From Aureliella helgolandensis (GTDB lineage Bacteria; Planctomycetota; Planctomycetia; Pirellulales; Pirellulaceae), in NCBI RefSeq assembly GCF_007752135.1, contig NZ_CP036298.1, positions 3,410,001 to 3,474,000 on the forward strand: a stretch of 64,000 bases of DNA, read 5' to 3'. Positions 7,893-17,568 of the stretch are shown piece after piece; position 1 is the stretch's first letter; every line of letters starts with the position of its first letter. The notes beneath the pieces were generated by a model. That model made no database searches and was not told where the DNA came from. It worked only from the letters and a program-made list of their open reading frames with translations. The translations under genes were made by a program, and so were the position numbers.

Positions 7893-9872
7893 TTACTGCC
7901 CAGTCCCAGCCCCTTCGACGATCTTTCGAGTTACTTGGCCAATTTTCGCCTGCCGCTCCGACAGTGCCTTGAGTTCGGGCAGAATCTCAGCTTCGGTCGC
8001 TTGCCCCACTGCATCTTCTGGTTGAGAAAGCATTTTAGAAAGCGTTTGTGTTCGATTGTTGATTCGCACTTGGAGCGTCCGAACTAAGCGCAATTCTGCC
8101 AGTTTATCGACCAGCGGTTGGTCTCCCGGTTCTCCGCCCTGAGGCTGTTGTCCCGCCTGTTGCTGCTGTTTCTTTTGCTCGTTGTCCTTCTGAACCTGCA
8201 CTAAAGCAGCGACCATTTCTTCCAAGGCGCTTACGATTTCTTCCTCGATGACCACCGTCAACGCGCCCACCTCGCCCTGCGACAATCGGTTGATTACGTT
8301 CGATATGTCGGCGTTCACCTGCTCGACGGCTTCGGGAAACGCAGCGCTTGAGCCCTCTTCGCGAAGCAACAGATAGGCTCGTTCTCCATCAGCCAAGATC
8401 TTCTTTTCATCCAGTGCCAATTTGCTGGCCATGATTTCCACTTGCCGGCTCTGCTGCTCACCAGCAATCTCCTGCAGGCGTCGTGTTTCCTCAAGCACTT
8501 TGATTTGCATTTCCACCATCCGTCGCAACCTTACCTCGAGAGAAGCGAGCGAACGCTCAACCTCTTCTTCCCGCAGTTGTCGCAGGATTTGCTCGAGTTG
8601 AGCGATGGCCTCACGCAGCTCGTCCTCCGCTTCGCGTTGCTTTTCGACAGCTCCGTCGCGTTCCGCGTTGTCCAATGCCTCCTGGGCCTCCTCCATACGC
8701 TGTTGGGCTCGTTCGATGCGTTCCAAGGCTCGCTCACTGGGCGTTTGCGGCTCAGAGGGCTCTTGCTGTCCCTGTTGTCCTTGCTGACCTTGCTGACCCT
8801 GCTGACCCTGCTGACCCTGTTGACCCTGTTGACCCTGTTGACCCTGTTGACCCTGTTGACCCTGTTGACCTTGTTGACCTTGTTGACCTTGTTGACCTTG
8901 TTGACCTTGTTGACCTTGTTGACCTTGTTGACCTTCGGCGGGGGATTGAGCTGGTGAGTCCTGGGAGTCGGACTTCGACGGAGCTGCTCCCGGCTGTGGG
9001 GCAGCGTTTTCATCGCTCTCGTCGGGAGAGGCGGGTGATTCTTGCCCACTTGCGTCTGACTCTGCCGGGCTATTTTCCGCTGGACTATCTGGAGTTGATT
9101 TGCCGGGCTCAGATTTTCCAGACGCAGACTCCCCACTGGGATCCGGCGGTTCATCCCCAGACTTATCACCTGCCTCCGATGCGTTCTTGTCAGGTGGGGG
9201 ACTCTGTGTCGCCGGTTGCGAGTCGGATTCTGCCGACGACGGCTCCTGCTGCGTAGGCGTTTCGCCGCGGAGGTCCTGGGCAATGTCCTCAGCCTTTTGG
9301 CTGAGCTGTGCTTGATTCTCGGCGGCCGGCTTCAGCTGCTGCCCTCCCTCGGTGCGTCCACGCAATGAACTCTGCAACCGCAGTAGTCGGTCGGTTTCTT
9401 CTATCCATCGTCTTACCTGATCCCGCTGCTCACGGACCCGCTTCTCCCGATTCTCACTCTGAAGCATCTCCAGGATTTTATTGAGCTGTTGGCGGCTGTT
9501 CTTTTGCTTTTCGATGGCTTCGCTATATTGATTCCCATCCAGGTTCGCTGCCGCTTCCGTTAGAGTTTCTGCCAAGCGAACCTGTTTGCTGAGTTGGACA
9601 GCTTGTTGAAGAAGCGCCGCCCGAGTCGGGTTGTCACCGGCCTCCAGCTCGGATGCACGCAGGAGTAAAATCTCCAGTTTCGCATATCGATCGGCCACAC
9701 TTCTCTGCTGCTGTCCCAGATCGGCAGTGGCCGGTTGGTTGGCAGCCTCCGCTACATCGCTGGGCTGTGCTGTCGGTCCCTGCGCTGCTAAATGGGCGAC
9801 AAGCGAGAGTCCCAGCCAGACGGCTAGGGTGCCGCGAAGGAAATGGCTGATTTTCTGTCGTTGGATGTTCAT
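7893..9872 (-). CDS. Secreted coiled-coil protein with (Gly-Gln-Gln)19 collagen-like tract
   Basis: This 659-aa protein has an N-terminal signal peptide (hydrophobic about residues 14-30, ending HLAAQ), so it probably acts outside the cytoplasmic membrane. Residues about 40-160 are helical with Gln/Arg/Glu-rich coiled-coil character. A low-complexity acidic Ser/Pro/Gly/Glu region (about 195-310) follows, then 19 uninterrupted Gly-Gln-Gln triplets (about 314-370). Next comes a long coiled coil (about 375-560, with ERALERIERAQQRMEEAQEAL and similar) and a second Gln-rich patch. Triplet glycine periodicity is collagen-like but lacks proline. It is the last gene of the moxR operon, 35 bp after the DUF4175-like gene; the two have similar coiled-coil C-terminal regions and could interact. 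No known family was recognised. Confidence 0.8.
   Translation of the reverse strand: MNIQRQKISHFLRGTLAVWLGLSLVAHLAAQGPTAQPSDVAEAANQPATADLGQQQRSVADRYAKLEILLLRASELEAGDNPTRAALLQQAVQLSKQVRLAETLTEAAANLDGNQYSEAIEKQKNSRQQLNKILEMLQSENREKRVREQRDQVRRWIEETDRLLRLQSSLRGRTEGGQQLKPAAENQAQLSQKAEDIAQDLRGETPTQQEPSSAESDSQPATQSPPPDKNASEAGDKSGDEPPDPSGESASGKSEPGKSTPDSPAENSPAESDASGQESPASPDESDENAAPQPGAAPSKSDSQDSPAQSPAEGQQGQQGQQGQQGQQGQQGQQGQQGQQGQQGQQGQQGQQGQQGQQGQQGQQGQQGQQEPSEPQTPSERALERIERAQQRMEEAQEALDNAERDGAVEKQREAEDELREAIAQLEQILRQLREEEVERSLASLEVRLRRMVEMQIKVLEETRRLQEIAGEQQSRQVEIMASKLALDEKKILADGERAYLLLREEGSSAAFPEAVEQVNADISNVINRLSQGEVGALTVVIEEEIVSALEEMVAALVQVQKDNEQKKQQQQAGQQPQGGEPGDQPLVDKLAELRLVRTLQVRINNRTQTLSKMLSQPEDAVGQATEAEILPELKALSERQAKIGQVTRKIVEGAGTGQ
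8763..8933. repeat. 19 tandem 9-bp units encoding Gly-Gln-Gln
   Basis: Nineteen uninterrupted copies of a 9-bp unit, on the plus strand TTGTTGACC or CTGTTGACC with a few early variants. Seven consecutive TTGTTGACC and six consecutive CTGTTGACC form two homogeneous blocks, which points to recent slippage or unequal exchange. Reading frame is preserved because the unit is three codons. Located inside the secreted coiled-coil gene. Confidence 0.97.
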
Positions 9873-9907
9873 TGATATCTCTCACTATTCCGCAAATGCC
9901 TGCGGGG

Positions 9908-12358
9908 CTACTGCAGGAAATCCAAAATGCGTTTGCGTTGTTCTTGTTCGGTGGCGTCGAGCAATTGCTCTTGATCCTCTAACAGTCCACGCACTAAGTC
10001 AACGATTTCATTGAACGATTCCATATCCAGCATGCTCGATTTAATCTCCTCCAATCGCAGCAATACCGCGTCCAATTGTGCAATCGTCGCCTGCGTTTCA
10101 CTCTTTCCATCGCCGGAGTTCACCGCGGCGGTTAAACCGAGGAGTTGGGCTTGTAGCTGTTCGTATTCGTTTTCGAGCAAGCTGCGCAACGGTTCGAAAA
10201 CGTTCGATTGCAAACGGGCTTGGCGGTCCAAACTGTCAATGCGATTGTTGACCAACTGCATCCGCAAATTATCAACTCGAGATGCTAAACTGGCTAACTC
10301 TTGATCCGATTTATCGCTCTGCAGCACGCACTGCTGGGTCCATACGGCTACGCGGCGTTGCACCTCTTGGCGGGCATTGAGCGTCGGTTGTGCATCACCC
10401 ACCTGCGGCAGACTGACGAGTTGCGTGTTGCGCGCGTTTGATTTCAGGGCATTGGGGGAATCCAGTGCTTGCAAATTGGCTCGGATGTTTTGCAGTAGGT
10501 CCCGCATTTGTTCAAGTTCGGTAGTGATTAATTCTAACCGCTGCCGCTGTTCCAACTCTTGACGATCCAGTAACACCAACAATTGGTCGGGCGTCACGAT
10601 CGATAGCTGCTGAGCCTGCCCTTGGCCAAACAGTGGCCGTTGTCGCGCAGGACGCGCTTGGGATGGAGTTTCTTTGCCAGGAGTGGTCACCTCGGATTGA
10701 AGATCGAAATGATCCGTTGCTTTGACTACGATTCCCAGCGTTTGGCCTGGCGCTGCTGTTAAAATCCCCTGTTCGTCCAACAACGCTAAATCAATGTCGG
10801 TGTTCAGTTCACCGTTGTCAGGCACATCCACATCGACGTCCACTCGGGCTGAATCGTCCAAAACCAATTCAACGTACAGGCGGGCCAAGCCGTTGTCGTC
10901 CGTGGCCGTGCCACGGATCGGCAAACTCGCATTGGGGGTTACCGCCACCCCGATGCCTTGCAAACGCGATGCAACTTCAGGGATCTGATCCTCCAGCACG
11001 GTGACGACGTAGCGGGGAATTTGCTCTGCTGGCAAGCCGTATTCGTCGAGGAGTCGGATCTCCACGATCTGACTGGCGCGCATGGCTCCCAGCGGGATCG
11101 CAAACGTTTGACCGTCGACTGTCGCCGGTTGAATTTGAAGCGACGTTTCGCTACTACTTCCACTCGGCCCAGGCGATCCGCCGCCGCTCAGTTTCACGTA
11201 TTCAACGCGACTCAACGCACCACTGGCCGTGCCCCGCAAGGTGACTTGCGTACCTTCCGGGATGGACAGGCCGCTGCGATATTCCAACGCCTCTCGCTGC
11301 GGTCGACTGCTCTGAGCGTCAACCAAGTAGGTCGGATACTGGCAATCGATCGTCATTGCGGTGATTGCGATCGGCTCGACGACCTGCAATGTGAGATCGC
11401 GGAGTCGCGCGTCGAGCCCGACGACATCGAGTGTCAGACTTTCTGTGATCCCATCGAGAGGTGGACCGTCAATCGTAAATTGCTGCCATCCCTCCCGCGC
11501 CGCACCTACTCGACGCAGGTTCGCGCGGCCGCGATTCCCCTCCTCGGTGCGATAGAACAGAGTGCAAACCTCAGGCACTTGGCTAGCACTCACGTCCGCT
11601 GAAACTTGCAGCAAGGCAGCGCTACCGATCGGAATGCGGACGGTTTGGTCTGCAAAGGGAATCATCACTCGCTCTGCGGAAAGCTGACCGGTGAATGTTG
11701 GGACCTGCAATTGCACCCCATCGGCCCGCAGCTCCGCATTGCGAGGCCAGAGTTGGTCGGATAGACCAAACAGCCGGGTGGTCCAGGTTGTCATCCAGCC
11801 GTTCATGCCGAGCGCGGCGATGCAGGTAACGACCAATCCGAAAACGGCAGCAACGCCTGTCGCCCATAGTGGTTGCCAACTGAATAGTTCGCTGGGGGCC
11901 ACATTCCCGATTCGGCGGCTTATCGAACTGTGGACGCGCTCCAACATCTGTGCGTGTGCCGCCGGATTGGAAGTGTCGGGAACATTGCCGTCGCTCAATT
12001 CCACGGCGGTTACCAGCTCATTGTCGAGCTCTGGATAATGCCGTTCGATCAGCAGTGCTAATGAGCGGTTGGGCAAGCGGGCGAAAAGCCTGGGGAGCGT
12101 CCAACGCAGCACAAACGCCAGTCCTCCACCTAGCATGAGCCCCAAGAATCCCATGCGCACCCAACGCGGGGTCTCACTAGAACCGGCGCGGACCGGTAGA
12201 TAATCGAGCATGCCGCCCAACCAAAATACCAGCAACAACCAGCACAGGATCACGAACAGCGTCTGCAACAGGACGTAGCGGCGCAGGAGGCTCCGCACAT
12301 CGTCCAGTTTGTCAACGATGTTTCGCGAGAGTCGCAGTGGTTGAGGTTCTTGTGACAT
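9908..12358 (-). CDS. DUF4175-like membrane protein with coiled-coil C-terminus
   Basis: An 816-aa protein with two N-terminal membrane helices (about residues 29-52 and 68-88) and a third at about 165-190 (GVAAVFGLVVTCIAALGM). A cytosolic loop between the second and third contains ARLPNRSLALLIERHYPELDNELVTAVEL, a pattern seen in large DUF4175-type membrane proteins. A long extracytoplasmic β-rich stretch follows, then a helical, Gln/Leu/Arg-rich C-terminal third (about 590-810) likely to be coiled coil. It lies 22 bp after the VWA/amidotransferase-like gene and 35 bp before the GQQ-repeat gene, so it belongs to the moxR operon. I infer a membrane scaffold for the VWA proteins. The DUF name is by resemblance only. 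Confidence 0.75.
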   Translation of the reverse strand: MSQEPQPLRLSRNIVDKLDDVRSLLRRYVLLQTLFVILCWLLLVFWLGGMLDYLPVRAGSSETPRWVRMGFLGLMLGGGLAFVLRWTLPRLFARLPNRSLALLIERHYPELDNELVTAVELSDGNVPDTSNPAAHAQMLERVHSSISRRIGNVAPSELFSWQPLWATGVAAVFGLVVTCIAALGMNGWMTTWTTRLFGLSDQLWPRNAELRADGVQLQVPTFTGQLSAERVMIPFADQTVRIPIGSAALLQVSADVSASQVPEVCTLFYRTEEGNRGRANLRRVGAAREGWQQFTIDGPPLDGITESLTLDVVGLDARLRDLTLQVVEPIAITAMTIDCQYPTYLVDAQSSRPQREALEYRSGLSIPEGTQVTLRGTASGALSRVEYVKLSGGGSPGPSGSSSETSLQIQPATVDGQTFAIPLGAMRASQIVEIRLLDEYGLPAEQIPRYVVTVLEDQIPEVASRLQGIGVAVTPNASLPIRGTATDDNGLARLYVELVLDDSARVDVDVDVPDNGELNTDIDLALLDEQGILTAAPGQTLGIVVKATDHFDLQSEVTTPGKETPSQARPARQRPLFGQGQAQQLSIVTPDQLLVLLDRQELEQRQRLELITTELEQMRDLLQNIRANLQALDSPNALKSNARNTQLVSLPQVGDAQPTLNARQEVQRRVAVWTQQCVLQSDKSDQELASLASRVDNLRMQLVNNRIDSLDRQARLQSNVFEPLRSLLENEYEQLQAQLLGLTAAVNSGDGKSETQATIAQLDAVLLRLEEIKSSMLDMESFNEIVDLVRGLLEDQEQLLDATEQEQRKRILDFLQ

Positions 12359-12380
12359 GAAATTGCGTCCTAAGCTCTGA

Positions 12381-15221
12381 CTAGGCCAGTCGGTGAATAC
12401 GCCTTGAAAGCCATTCCAACGACAAACAACTTGCGACCCAAATCATGAGCCACCCCAACCAGCGCAGTTGGAACAGACGGTCCGGGGTACCTGGCAGGAA
12501 AACTACCGAATCTTGAGGTTCAATCGCCGCCACCAAAGCGCGAACCCCTTGCTCATCGGCTTCTGCAGCAGTCTGGGCGCCCACCCAGTATTGTCCTCCC
12601 GTCTCGGTCGACAGCTGCTTCATCAGAGGGTCGTCTCGCTCCGCTTGTTGCATTTCACTGGCGGGTACTCGGGCTCGCACTGAGGCCAGCAATACCTCCT
12701 CGGAAGCAATGCCGCCGAGCTGCAATTGCAGAGCGTACTCCCCAGCTACCAACACCGGGAATTGTCCCGTGTAAACACCAGGTTGGGATCCATCGGCCAG
12801 TGGTCGCAGTACCAAGGGGACGTTTCTGCCCTGTGCATCGATCAATCTCGCCACCACTTCGCTCTGAATTAAGGGGGCATACTGTTCGTTTTTGAGGACG
12901 GCCCGCACGGCTACTTGTTCACCTAAAGCTGCTTGCTCGCGATCGACGAGTAGCACGCCACGATCCGAATCGAGCAGCAACCGACCTTGGGAGACCCACC
13001 GCACTAATTTGGTGTAGAAGCGATCGAAGTAGGCGTCGCCCAGTCGGCGCATCCGCCACATTTCGCCACCACCGAGAAACACAACGCGTCCAGCGCCATA
13101 GAATTGACTGGCCATGTAGATTGGTAATTGCCCATCAATGGCTGTGGTTGGGTCGCCGAACAGGGCCAGCGCCTTGGCTCCAGGTTTTAATTGGTAGGCC
13201 GAATAGAAACCGAAGACACCGTCGAAGGCTTGCCACGTTTCCATGCTGCTCTCGGGATCATCGTTGACCCATAAAAAATCGGTTTGTCGGCCGTCGGCCG
13301 TTAATTGTAAGGGCCATGCGGCCGCCGATTCGATCCTGCCGCCAGCTAGGAGACTGCTGCCGCGTGCGTCCAAGATCACGGGGGATAGCGAACGCAGATT
13401 CTGCGCACGACTTCCACTCGCCGACCGAGCGATCCACTTGGGCATCTCGACGGTCCCTGCCACCATGACGAATCCACCGGCTTGCTCGGCGACCCATTCC
13501 TCCATGGCTTTGACGGCGATATCGGGAATGGAGCTCCAGTCTGCATCGAAGGCAATGATCGCATCGTATTCCGACAACCGTTCCCGCGTACTCGGCATTT
13601 CGGTCAGCATCAGTTGAGCCTCCTGGGAGGAGTCGGAAGAGGCCGATTGCAAAAACACATGCGATTCCACGTCGCGGTCGCGGTACAGCAGGTTGCGAAC
13701 GAATTGATACTCTCGAGTCGGTCCACCCGCGACAATCAGTACGCGATTTTTTCGCTCGACAACCTCCACCAAGGCGCTCGCGGTATTGTCTCGCGCATCG
13801 GCATCTCCCGGTGGAGGAAGGACTCCTACGCGGTACTCCCACTCTCCGACGCTCCGCGGATCCAACTCGAATTTTGCTTGCGCAATCGAGCCGTCAACGG
13901 GTATTTCCAACTGTTGCTCACGCTCCAGTACGAAATTCGCCGCTTCGGTCCCCTTGGGGCCAGACATTACTTGTACCGTAACGACTTCCCCGTCAAAGCC
14001 CGAGGAGCCTACTAGGGCGGTGAGCGTAAATTGATCGCCCGGGTAGATGCGTTTGGCAACATCCACCTCAACCAGCTCGACGTTTGGCGGACTTCGGTCA
14101 GACCCAATACCCACAAAATAGAGCGGCACACGCGCGTTGATGGCGCTGGCAGCGACCTGCTTGGGAACGATACCCGCATTGCTACGACCGTCGGTGAAAA
14201 TGGCGATCCCTGCCAACGGGTTGCCTACCTCGCGATCCAGAATCGCGCGGATTGCGTCGCCCAAACGCGTCTCGGTTCCTCTGGGCTGCAGCGCTTCACG
14301 CCAGTCTTGGGGTAACGGCTGCGTCTGACTCGCCTGAGTTTCCAACGCGTCCGCCTCGGACGAAGTTGGCGATTCGTAGACTTGCTGGGGGGTAGCCGAC
14401 GTCAACAGCGATAGTAGCGTGTACCCGCTGTTGGGTAAAATGGCCCAAGCACTGGTGAACATGGCGGCCAACCACAGGACCGATCCCAGCAATAATAGCC
14501 ACCCGCCGGCCGGCCAATTGCGCAATCCTAGTATCTGACTGCCCAGCGAAACGAGCAGGCTTAGGAGTGCCAAGCTGCCCAGCACCGCTGCGGTGCGCGC
14601 CAGCCATCGCCCACGCGTTAGGGCTTGCGACAAAGGAGCGTCCAATTCTAAGGGGTCCGTTGGCGTTTCAGCATCTTGGCCGTTGGCGTTTGCGACCGCT
14701 TGCGAGCCACCGGCCCGCGTCAAGGCCGCGACTTCGCTCGGTGCCGCCTGGGAATCGAAGCGATACACCGCCACTTCATGCCGGTCCGCCAACTGGCTGA
14801 GAAGATCCGATTCTGCGATCCACTGGGTAACTTCGTCTGAGCGGGTGAGGGAACTCGCCAATCCCACCTCCGACGGTGTCCCCGCAAGCGTCATGCTCAG
14901 CGAGGTGTCTACCAGAACGGCCACGCGCGATTCCTGCACGACCCGTTGTTCCGATCGCTTATCAAGCTGCATGAAGTAGAACAGGAGGCCGAGCAAGGCG
15001 GCCACGCGCAGCAATAGCAATGCCCAGCCCACAGGCCGAGCGTGCTCCGCCGAGTCGCGGCGATACCAAAATACGACATAGGACAACACGAGAATGCAAA
15101 TTGCACTCAGCAACAACCAGTGCCACCATTGATCGAGTTGTTCAAGCCGCAACCATTGGTAATAGACTCTGGTTTGCGCCCAAAGTGGCATTGAAATCAG
15201 ATTGTTGGACAGAGGACTCAT
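12381..15221 (-). CDS. Membrane-anchored VWA protein with amidotransferase-like domain
   Basis: A 946-aa protein. Membrane helices lie near residues 33-52 and 65-84, a further pair at about 210-262, and a last one near the C-terminus. A von Willebrand A domain begins right after the second helix with a complete MIDAS start DTSLS (105-109), and about 80 residues are inserted as a membrane hairpin before the domain continues (AGIAIFTDGRSNAG). A later domain (RVLIVAGGPTREYQFVRNLL through GGFVMVAGTVEMPKW) resembles the class I glutamine amidotransferase-like fold common in BatB-like planctomycete proteins; I see no catalytic Cys-His pair. Its start overlaps the stop of the BatA-like gene by 4 bp (ATGA), implying translational coupling. 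Confidence 0.8.
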   Translation of the reverse strand: MSPLSNNLISMPLWAQTRVYYQWLRLEQLDQWWHWLLLSAICILVLSYVVFWYRRDSAEHARPVGWALLLLRVAALLGLLFYFMQLDKRSEQRVVQESRVAVLVDTSLSMTLAGTPSEVGLASSLTRSDEVTQWIAESDLLSQLADRHEVAVYRFDSQAAPSEVAALTRAGGSQAVANANGQDAETPTDPLELDAPLSQALTRGRWLARTAAVLGSLALLSLLVSLGSQILGLRNWPAGGWLLLLGSVLWLAAMFTSAWAILPNSGYTLLSLLTSATPQQVYESPTSSEADALETQASQTQPLPQDWREALQPRGTETRLGDAIRAILDREVGNPLAGIAIFTDGRSNAGIVPKQVAASAINARVPLYFVGIGSDRSPPNVELVEVDVAKRIYPGDQFTLTALVGSSGFDGEVVTVQVMSGPKGTEAANFVLEREQQLEIPVDGSIAQAKFELDPRSVGEWEYRVGVLPPPGDADARDNTASALVEVVERKNRVLIVAGGPTREYQFVRNLLYRDRDVESHVFLQSASSDSSQEAQLMLTEMPSTRERLSEYDAIIAFDADWSSIPDIAVKAMEEWVAEQAGGFVMVAGTVEMPKWIARSASGSRAQNLRSLSPVILDARGSSLLAGGRIESAAAWPLQLTADGRQTDFLWVNDDPESSMETWQAFDGVFGFYSAYQLKPGAKALALFGDPTTAIDGQLPIYMASQFYGAGRVVFLGGGEMWRMRRLGDAYFDRFYTKLVRWVSQGRLLLDSDRGVLLVDREQAALGEQVAVRAVLKNEQYAPLIQSEVVARLIDAQGRNVPLVLRPLADGSQPGVYTGQFPVLVAGEYALQLQLGGIASEEVLLASVRARVPASEMQQAERDDPLMKQLSTETGGQYWVGAQTAAEADEQGVRALVAAIEPQDSVVFLPGTPDRLFQLRWLGWLMIWVASCLSLEWLSRRIHRLA

Positions 15222-17560
15222 CGTGCCCTCCCGGTGGTGCGCGGTGCATGGTAGCTAGCGGAGTAGGCTAGCCATTGCTCGCCCAATAGGAGCAGGGAGA
15301 GTAGTGCCAGAAGCAACGTGCTTTGTGATGCTTCCTGCAGGGTGATTCCCGCCCCGCTTACAGCGTCGGCAGTTCGGAAATCGAAGGCAATTCCTGAGAA
15401 CTTCGTTTCCAGTTCGCTTCTCGACACGCGCTGCAAGTTTCCTTCAGCAGCGGCCACGTTGTGCGCAACATTCTGAACGATTGGAGTGCCCTGGACATCG
15501 ATCATCCATGATTCGAACACACCTGGGCGCAACATGCCATCGACCAGAGCGCGATCCAAGTTCACAGAATTCACATCCACTTCTAAGCGAGCCAATGGCT
15601 CGACGGTATCTCCGACGGTTGACTCGTCGACCTTTCGCTGCAATCGCAAGCGAGCCGTCCCTTCACGGTTGGGAATCAAGACTTCAGCATCCGGCAGGAC
15701 ACGCGTCCCGCGGACAACCATCTCCAAGGGGCTACCCACCGGCCAACTCGTCGCATCGCGTCGAAAGCTCGAGAGATACCCCATCGATCGCAGGGCCAAG
15801 ACCACGAAGGTTGGGTCTTGTGCCCAGTTGCTCCAGTCGGCGGTTAATCCGGTGAGCAGAGTTATCACACGGCCTTCGCCGAACGGCTTATCGAGTATCA
15901 AAGGCGTTTTTTCAGGTCCCCATGCAACCACTTCCAGGGTCGGTGATTTCAACGATTCTCCAGTAGCCAGCATTTGCTGCCGGATGCGAATCAGAAAAAA
16001 AGGAGAGCTAGAAAGTTGCGTTAGTGGGGCCAATACGGGATGGGCAGTGGCTGCAACTTGGGGTTCGGAATTCTCGAGCGCCTGAGGAATTTCCAAAATC
16101 GAACTCAACTCGATCGGAAAGAAGCCTTCGCCGCCGCGGTGCAGTTGTTGGTTGACGAACTGAATATTCGTATTGCGGCCAACATGCACAAACAGGCCAC
16201 GTCCCTGACGGCAGAACTCCTCCAGTTTGGTTACCGCTTGAGGATCGAGGCGGGGGACGTCGAGCAGCCCCACCACATCGTATTGCTCAAGTACCGCGGG
16301 AGAGATGTCTCGCAAGAAAGCGGCATCGACGCGCTCGATCTCGAGGCCGGTCCGCAATCGCTGACTGGGCTCCATGGCTGCTTCGAAGAAGTAACTGTTG
16401 GAACCAGCGACTTCGCCATCGACTAATAGTAGTTTTTGAGATTCCTGAATTCCGATCACACACCAACGCTGGTTGTCCGTTTTCAATCCGTCGTCCGGTA
16501 GCATGACTTCGACCACGTGCTGTCCCGGTTCGCCGAAGATGACTTGAACCTGCCGCGTGACCGTTTCTCCTGCACCGATCTGCTCGATCACCACCGGCGG
16601 CAAATCGAGGGTGATGCCAGAATAGGGTTGGTCGGGCTGGGGAGTGGTCGTGCCTTCCCCGTAGCTGATCGCCTTGACGCGCACGACCACATTCTTGGCG
16701 GGTTGGGTGGCTTGGTTGCGAATTTGAAAACGGACCATCAAAGGAACACCAGCTGCCCACACCTCTTGTTCAGGGTCGATGGCTGCCACAGATAAATTGG
16801 CTGTAGCTGCTTTGCCGCAATCGACCAATTTCAGTTGAGCCTCGGTATCGCTGAGGGTTTGCAGCTTTGCGCGGAGCGTTTCGGGCTCTCCAAACTCGTT
16901 GCGTCTCAAATCGGTCAACAAATAGACTTCGGCACTCTCTTGAGAGTTGGCCGCAACCATCGGGATAATCATGTCCAGCGATTCCGCTGGTGAGAGCTGA
17001 AGTGCCGTGGGGGCGGTGGCGTTAATCCGATCCAGTAGGCGGCCTGGATCGCGTGGAACCGACTGGGCGATGAGATCCGCTGCGGAGTCGATGCGCGCCT
17101 CCTCCTCAGCGCCTCCTGCAGCCAACGCGGCTCGACTAAAACGCAACAGGGTAATTTGATGCTGTCCCCCCCTGGCCGAGATCGATCGCACAATGCCACT
17201 TAAGGCATGCAGAGCGCGCGCGTAAGCTGACTCGCCCTGCTCCACCTCTTCCATCGAGTAGCTATCGTCGAGGAGGATGTAGTGATGCGTCGTTTGGCCG
17301 CCGAGTAATCCCAACCATTGAGAATTGCTAACCCATTTTGCCAACATGGCTACCAGCAGTAACATCGCAAGAATGCGGGAGGCCAATAGCAACCATTGCT
17401 TGAGCATCACCCATCGTCGATTTCGACGGTGGCTTTCAAGCAAAAAGTCCATCGCAGCCCACTTCTGCTTGCGATGGCGGAGCATGTTGATCAAATGCAC
17501 CAATATGGGGACACCAATCAACAGGAATCCCCACGTCAGTGGTTGGTACAGAAACTGCAT
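15218..17560 (-). CDS. BatA-like protein: aerotolerance N-terminal domain plus VWA
   Basis: A 780-aa membrane protein. The first 75 residues are the double-transmembrane N-terminal domain typical of BatA-type proteins (FLYQPLTWGFLLIGVPILVH, then a basic RHRKQKW loop and a second helix at about 57-75). A VWA domain follows with an intact MIDAS start D98-D-S100-Y-S102, continuing with VYLLTDLRRNEFGEP. The remainder is β-rich, contains an amidotransferase-like segment (YDVVGLLDVPRLDPQAVTKL), and ends in a C-terminal membrane helix. In the family, MoxR ATPases and VWA proteins act together, the VWA partner binding metal-dependent ligands. It lies 8 bp after the DUF58 gene and overlaps the next gene by 4 bp. 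Confidence 0.85.
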   Translation of the reverse strand: MQFLYQPLTWGFLLIGVPILVHLINMLRHRKQKWAAMDFLLESHRRNRRWVMLKQWLLLASRILAMLLLVAMLAKWVSNSQWLGLLGGQTTHHYILLDDSYSMEEVEQGESAYARALHALSGIVRSISARGGQHQITLLRFSRAALAAGGAEEEARIDSAADLIAQSVPRDPGRLLDRINATAPTALQLSPAESLDMIIPMVAANSQESAEVYLLTDLRRNEFGEPETLRAKLQTLSDTEAQLKLVDCGKAATANLSVAAIDPEQEVWAAGVPLMVRFQIRNQATQPAKNVVVRVKAISYGEGTTTPQPDQPYSGITLDLPPVVIEQIGAGETVTRQVQVIFGEPGQHVVEVMLPDDGLKTDNQRWCVIGIQESQKLLLVDGEVAGSNSYFFEAAMEPSQRLRTGLEIERVDAAFLRDISPAVLEQYDVVGLLDVPRLDPQAVTKLEEFCRQGRGLFVHVGRNTNIQFVNQQLHRGGEGFFPIELSSILEIPQALENSEPQVAATAHPVLAPLTQLSSSPFFLIRIRQQMLATGESLKSPTLEVVAWGPEKTPLILDKPFGEGRVITLLTGLTADWSNWAQDPTFVVLALRSMGYLSSFRRDATSWPVGSPLEMVVRGTRVLPDAEVLIPNREGTARLRLQRKVDESTVGDTVEPLARLEVDVNSVNLDRALVDGMLRPGVFESWMIDVQGTPIVQNVAHNVAAAEGNLQRVSRSELETKFSGIAFDFRTADAVSGAGITLQEASQSTLLLALLSLLLLGEQWLAYSASYHAPRTTGRAR

Positions 17561-17568
17561 TGGTTCAG

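Noticed and set aside
8442-8957. Plus-strand frame of 171 codons rich in Leu-Leu-Thr repeats
   Set aside because: It is the antisense reading of the GQQ repeat; periodic 9-mers keep all frames open. The minus-strand gene has a signal peptide and operon context.
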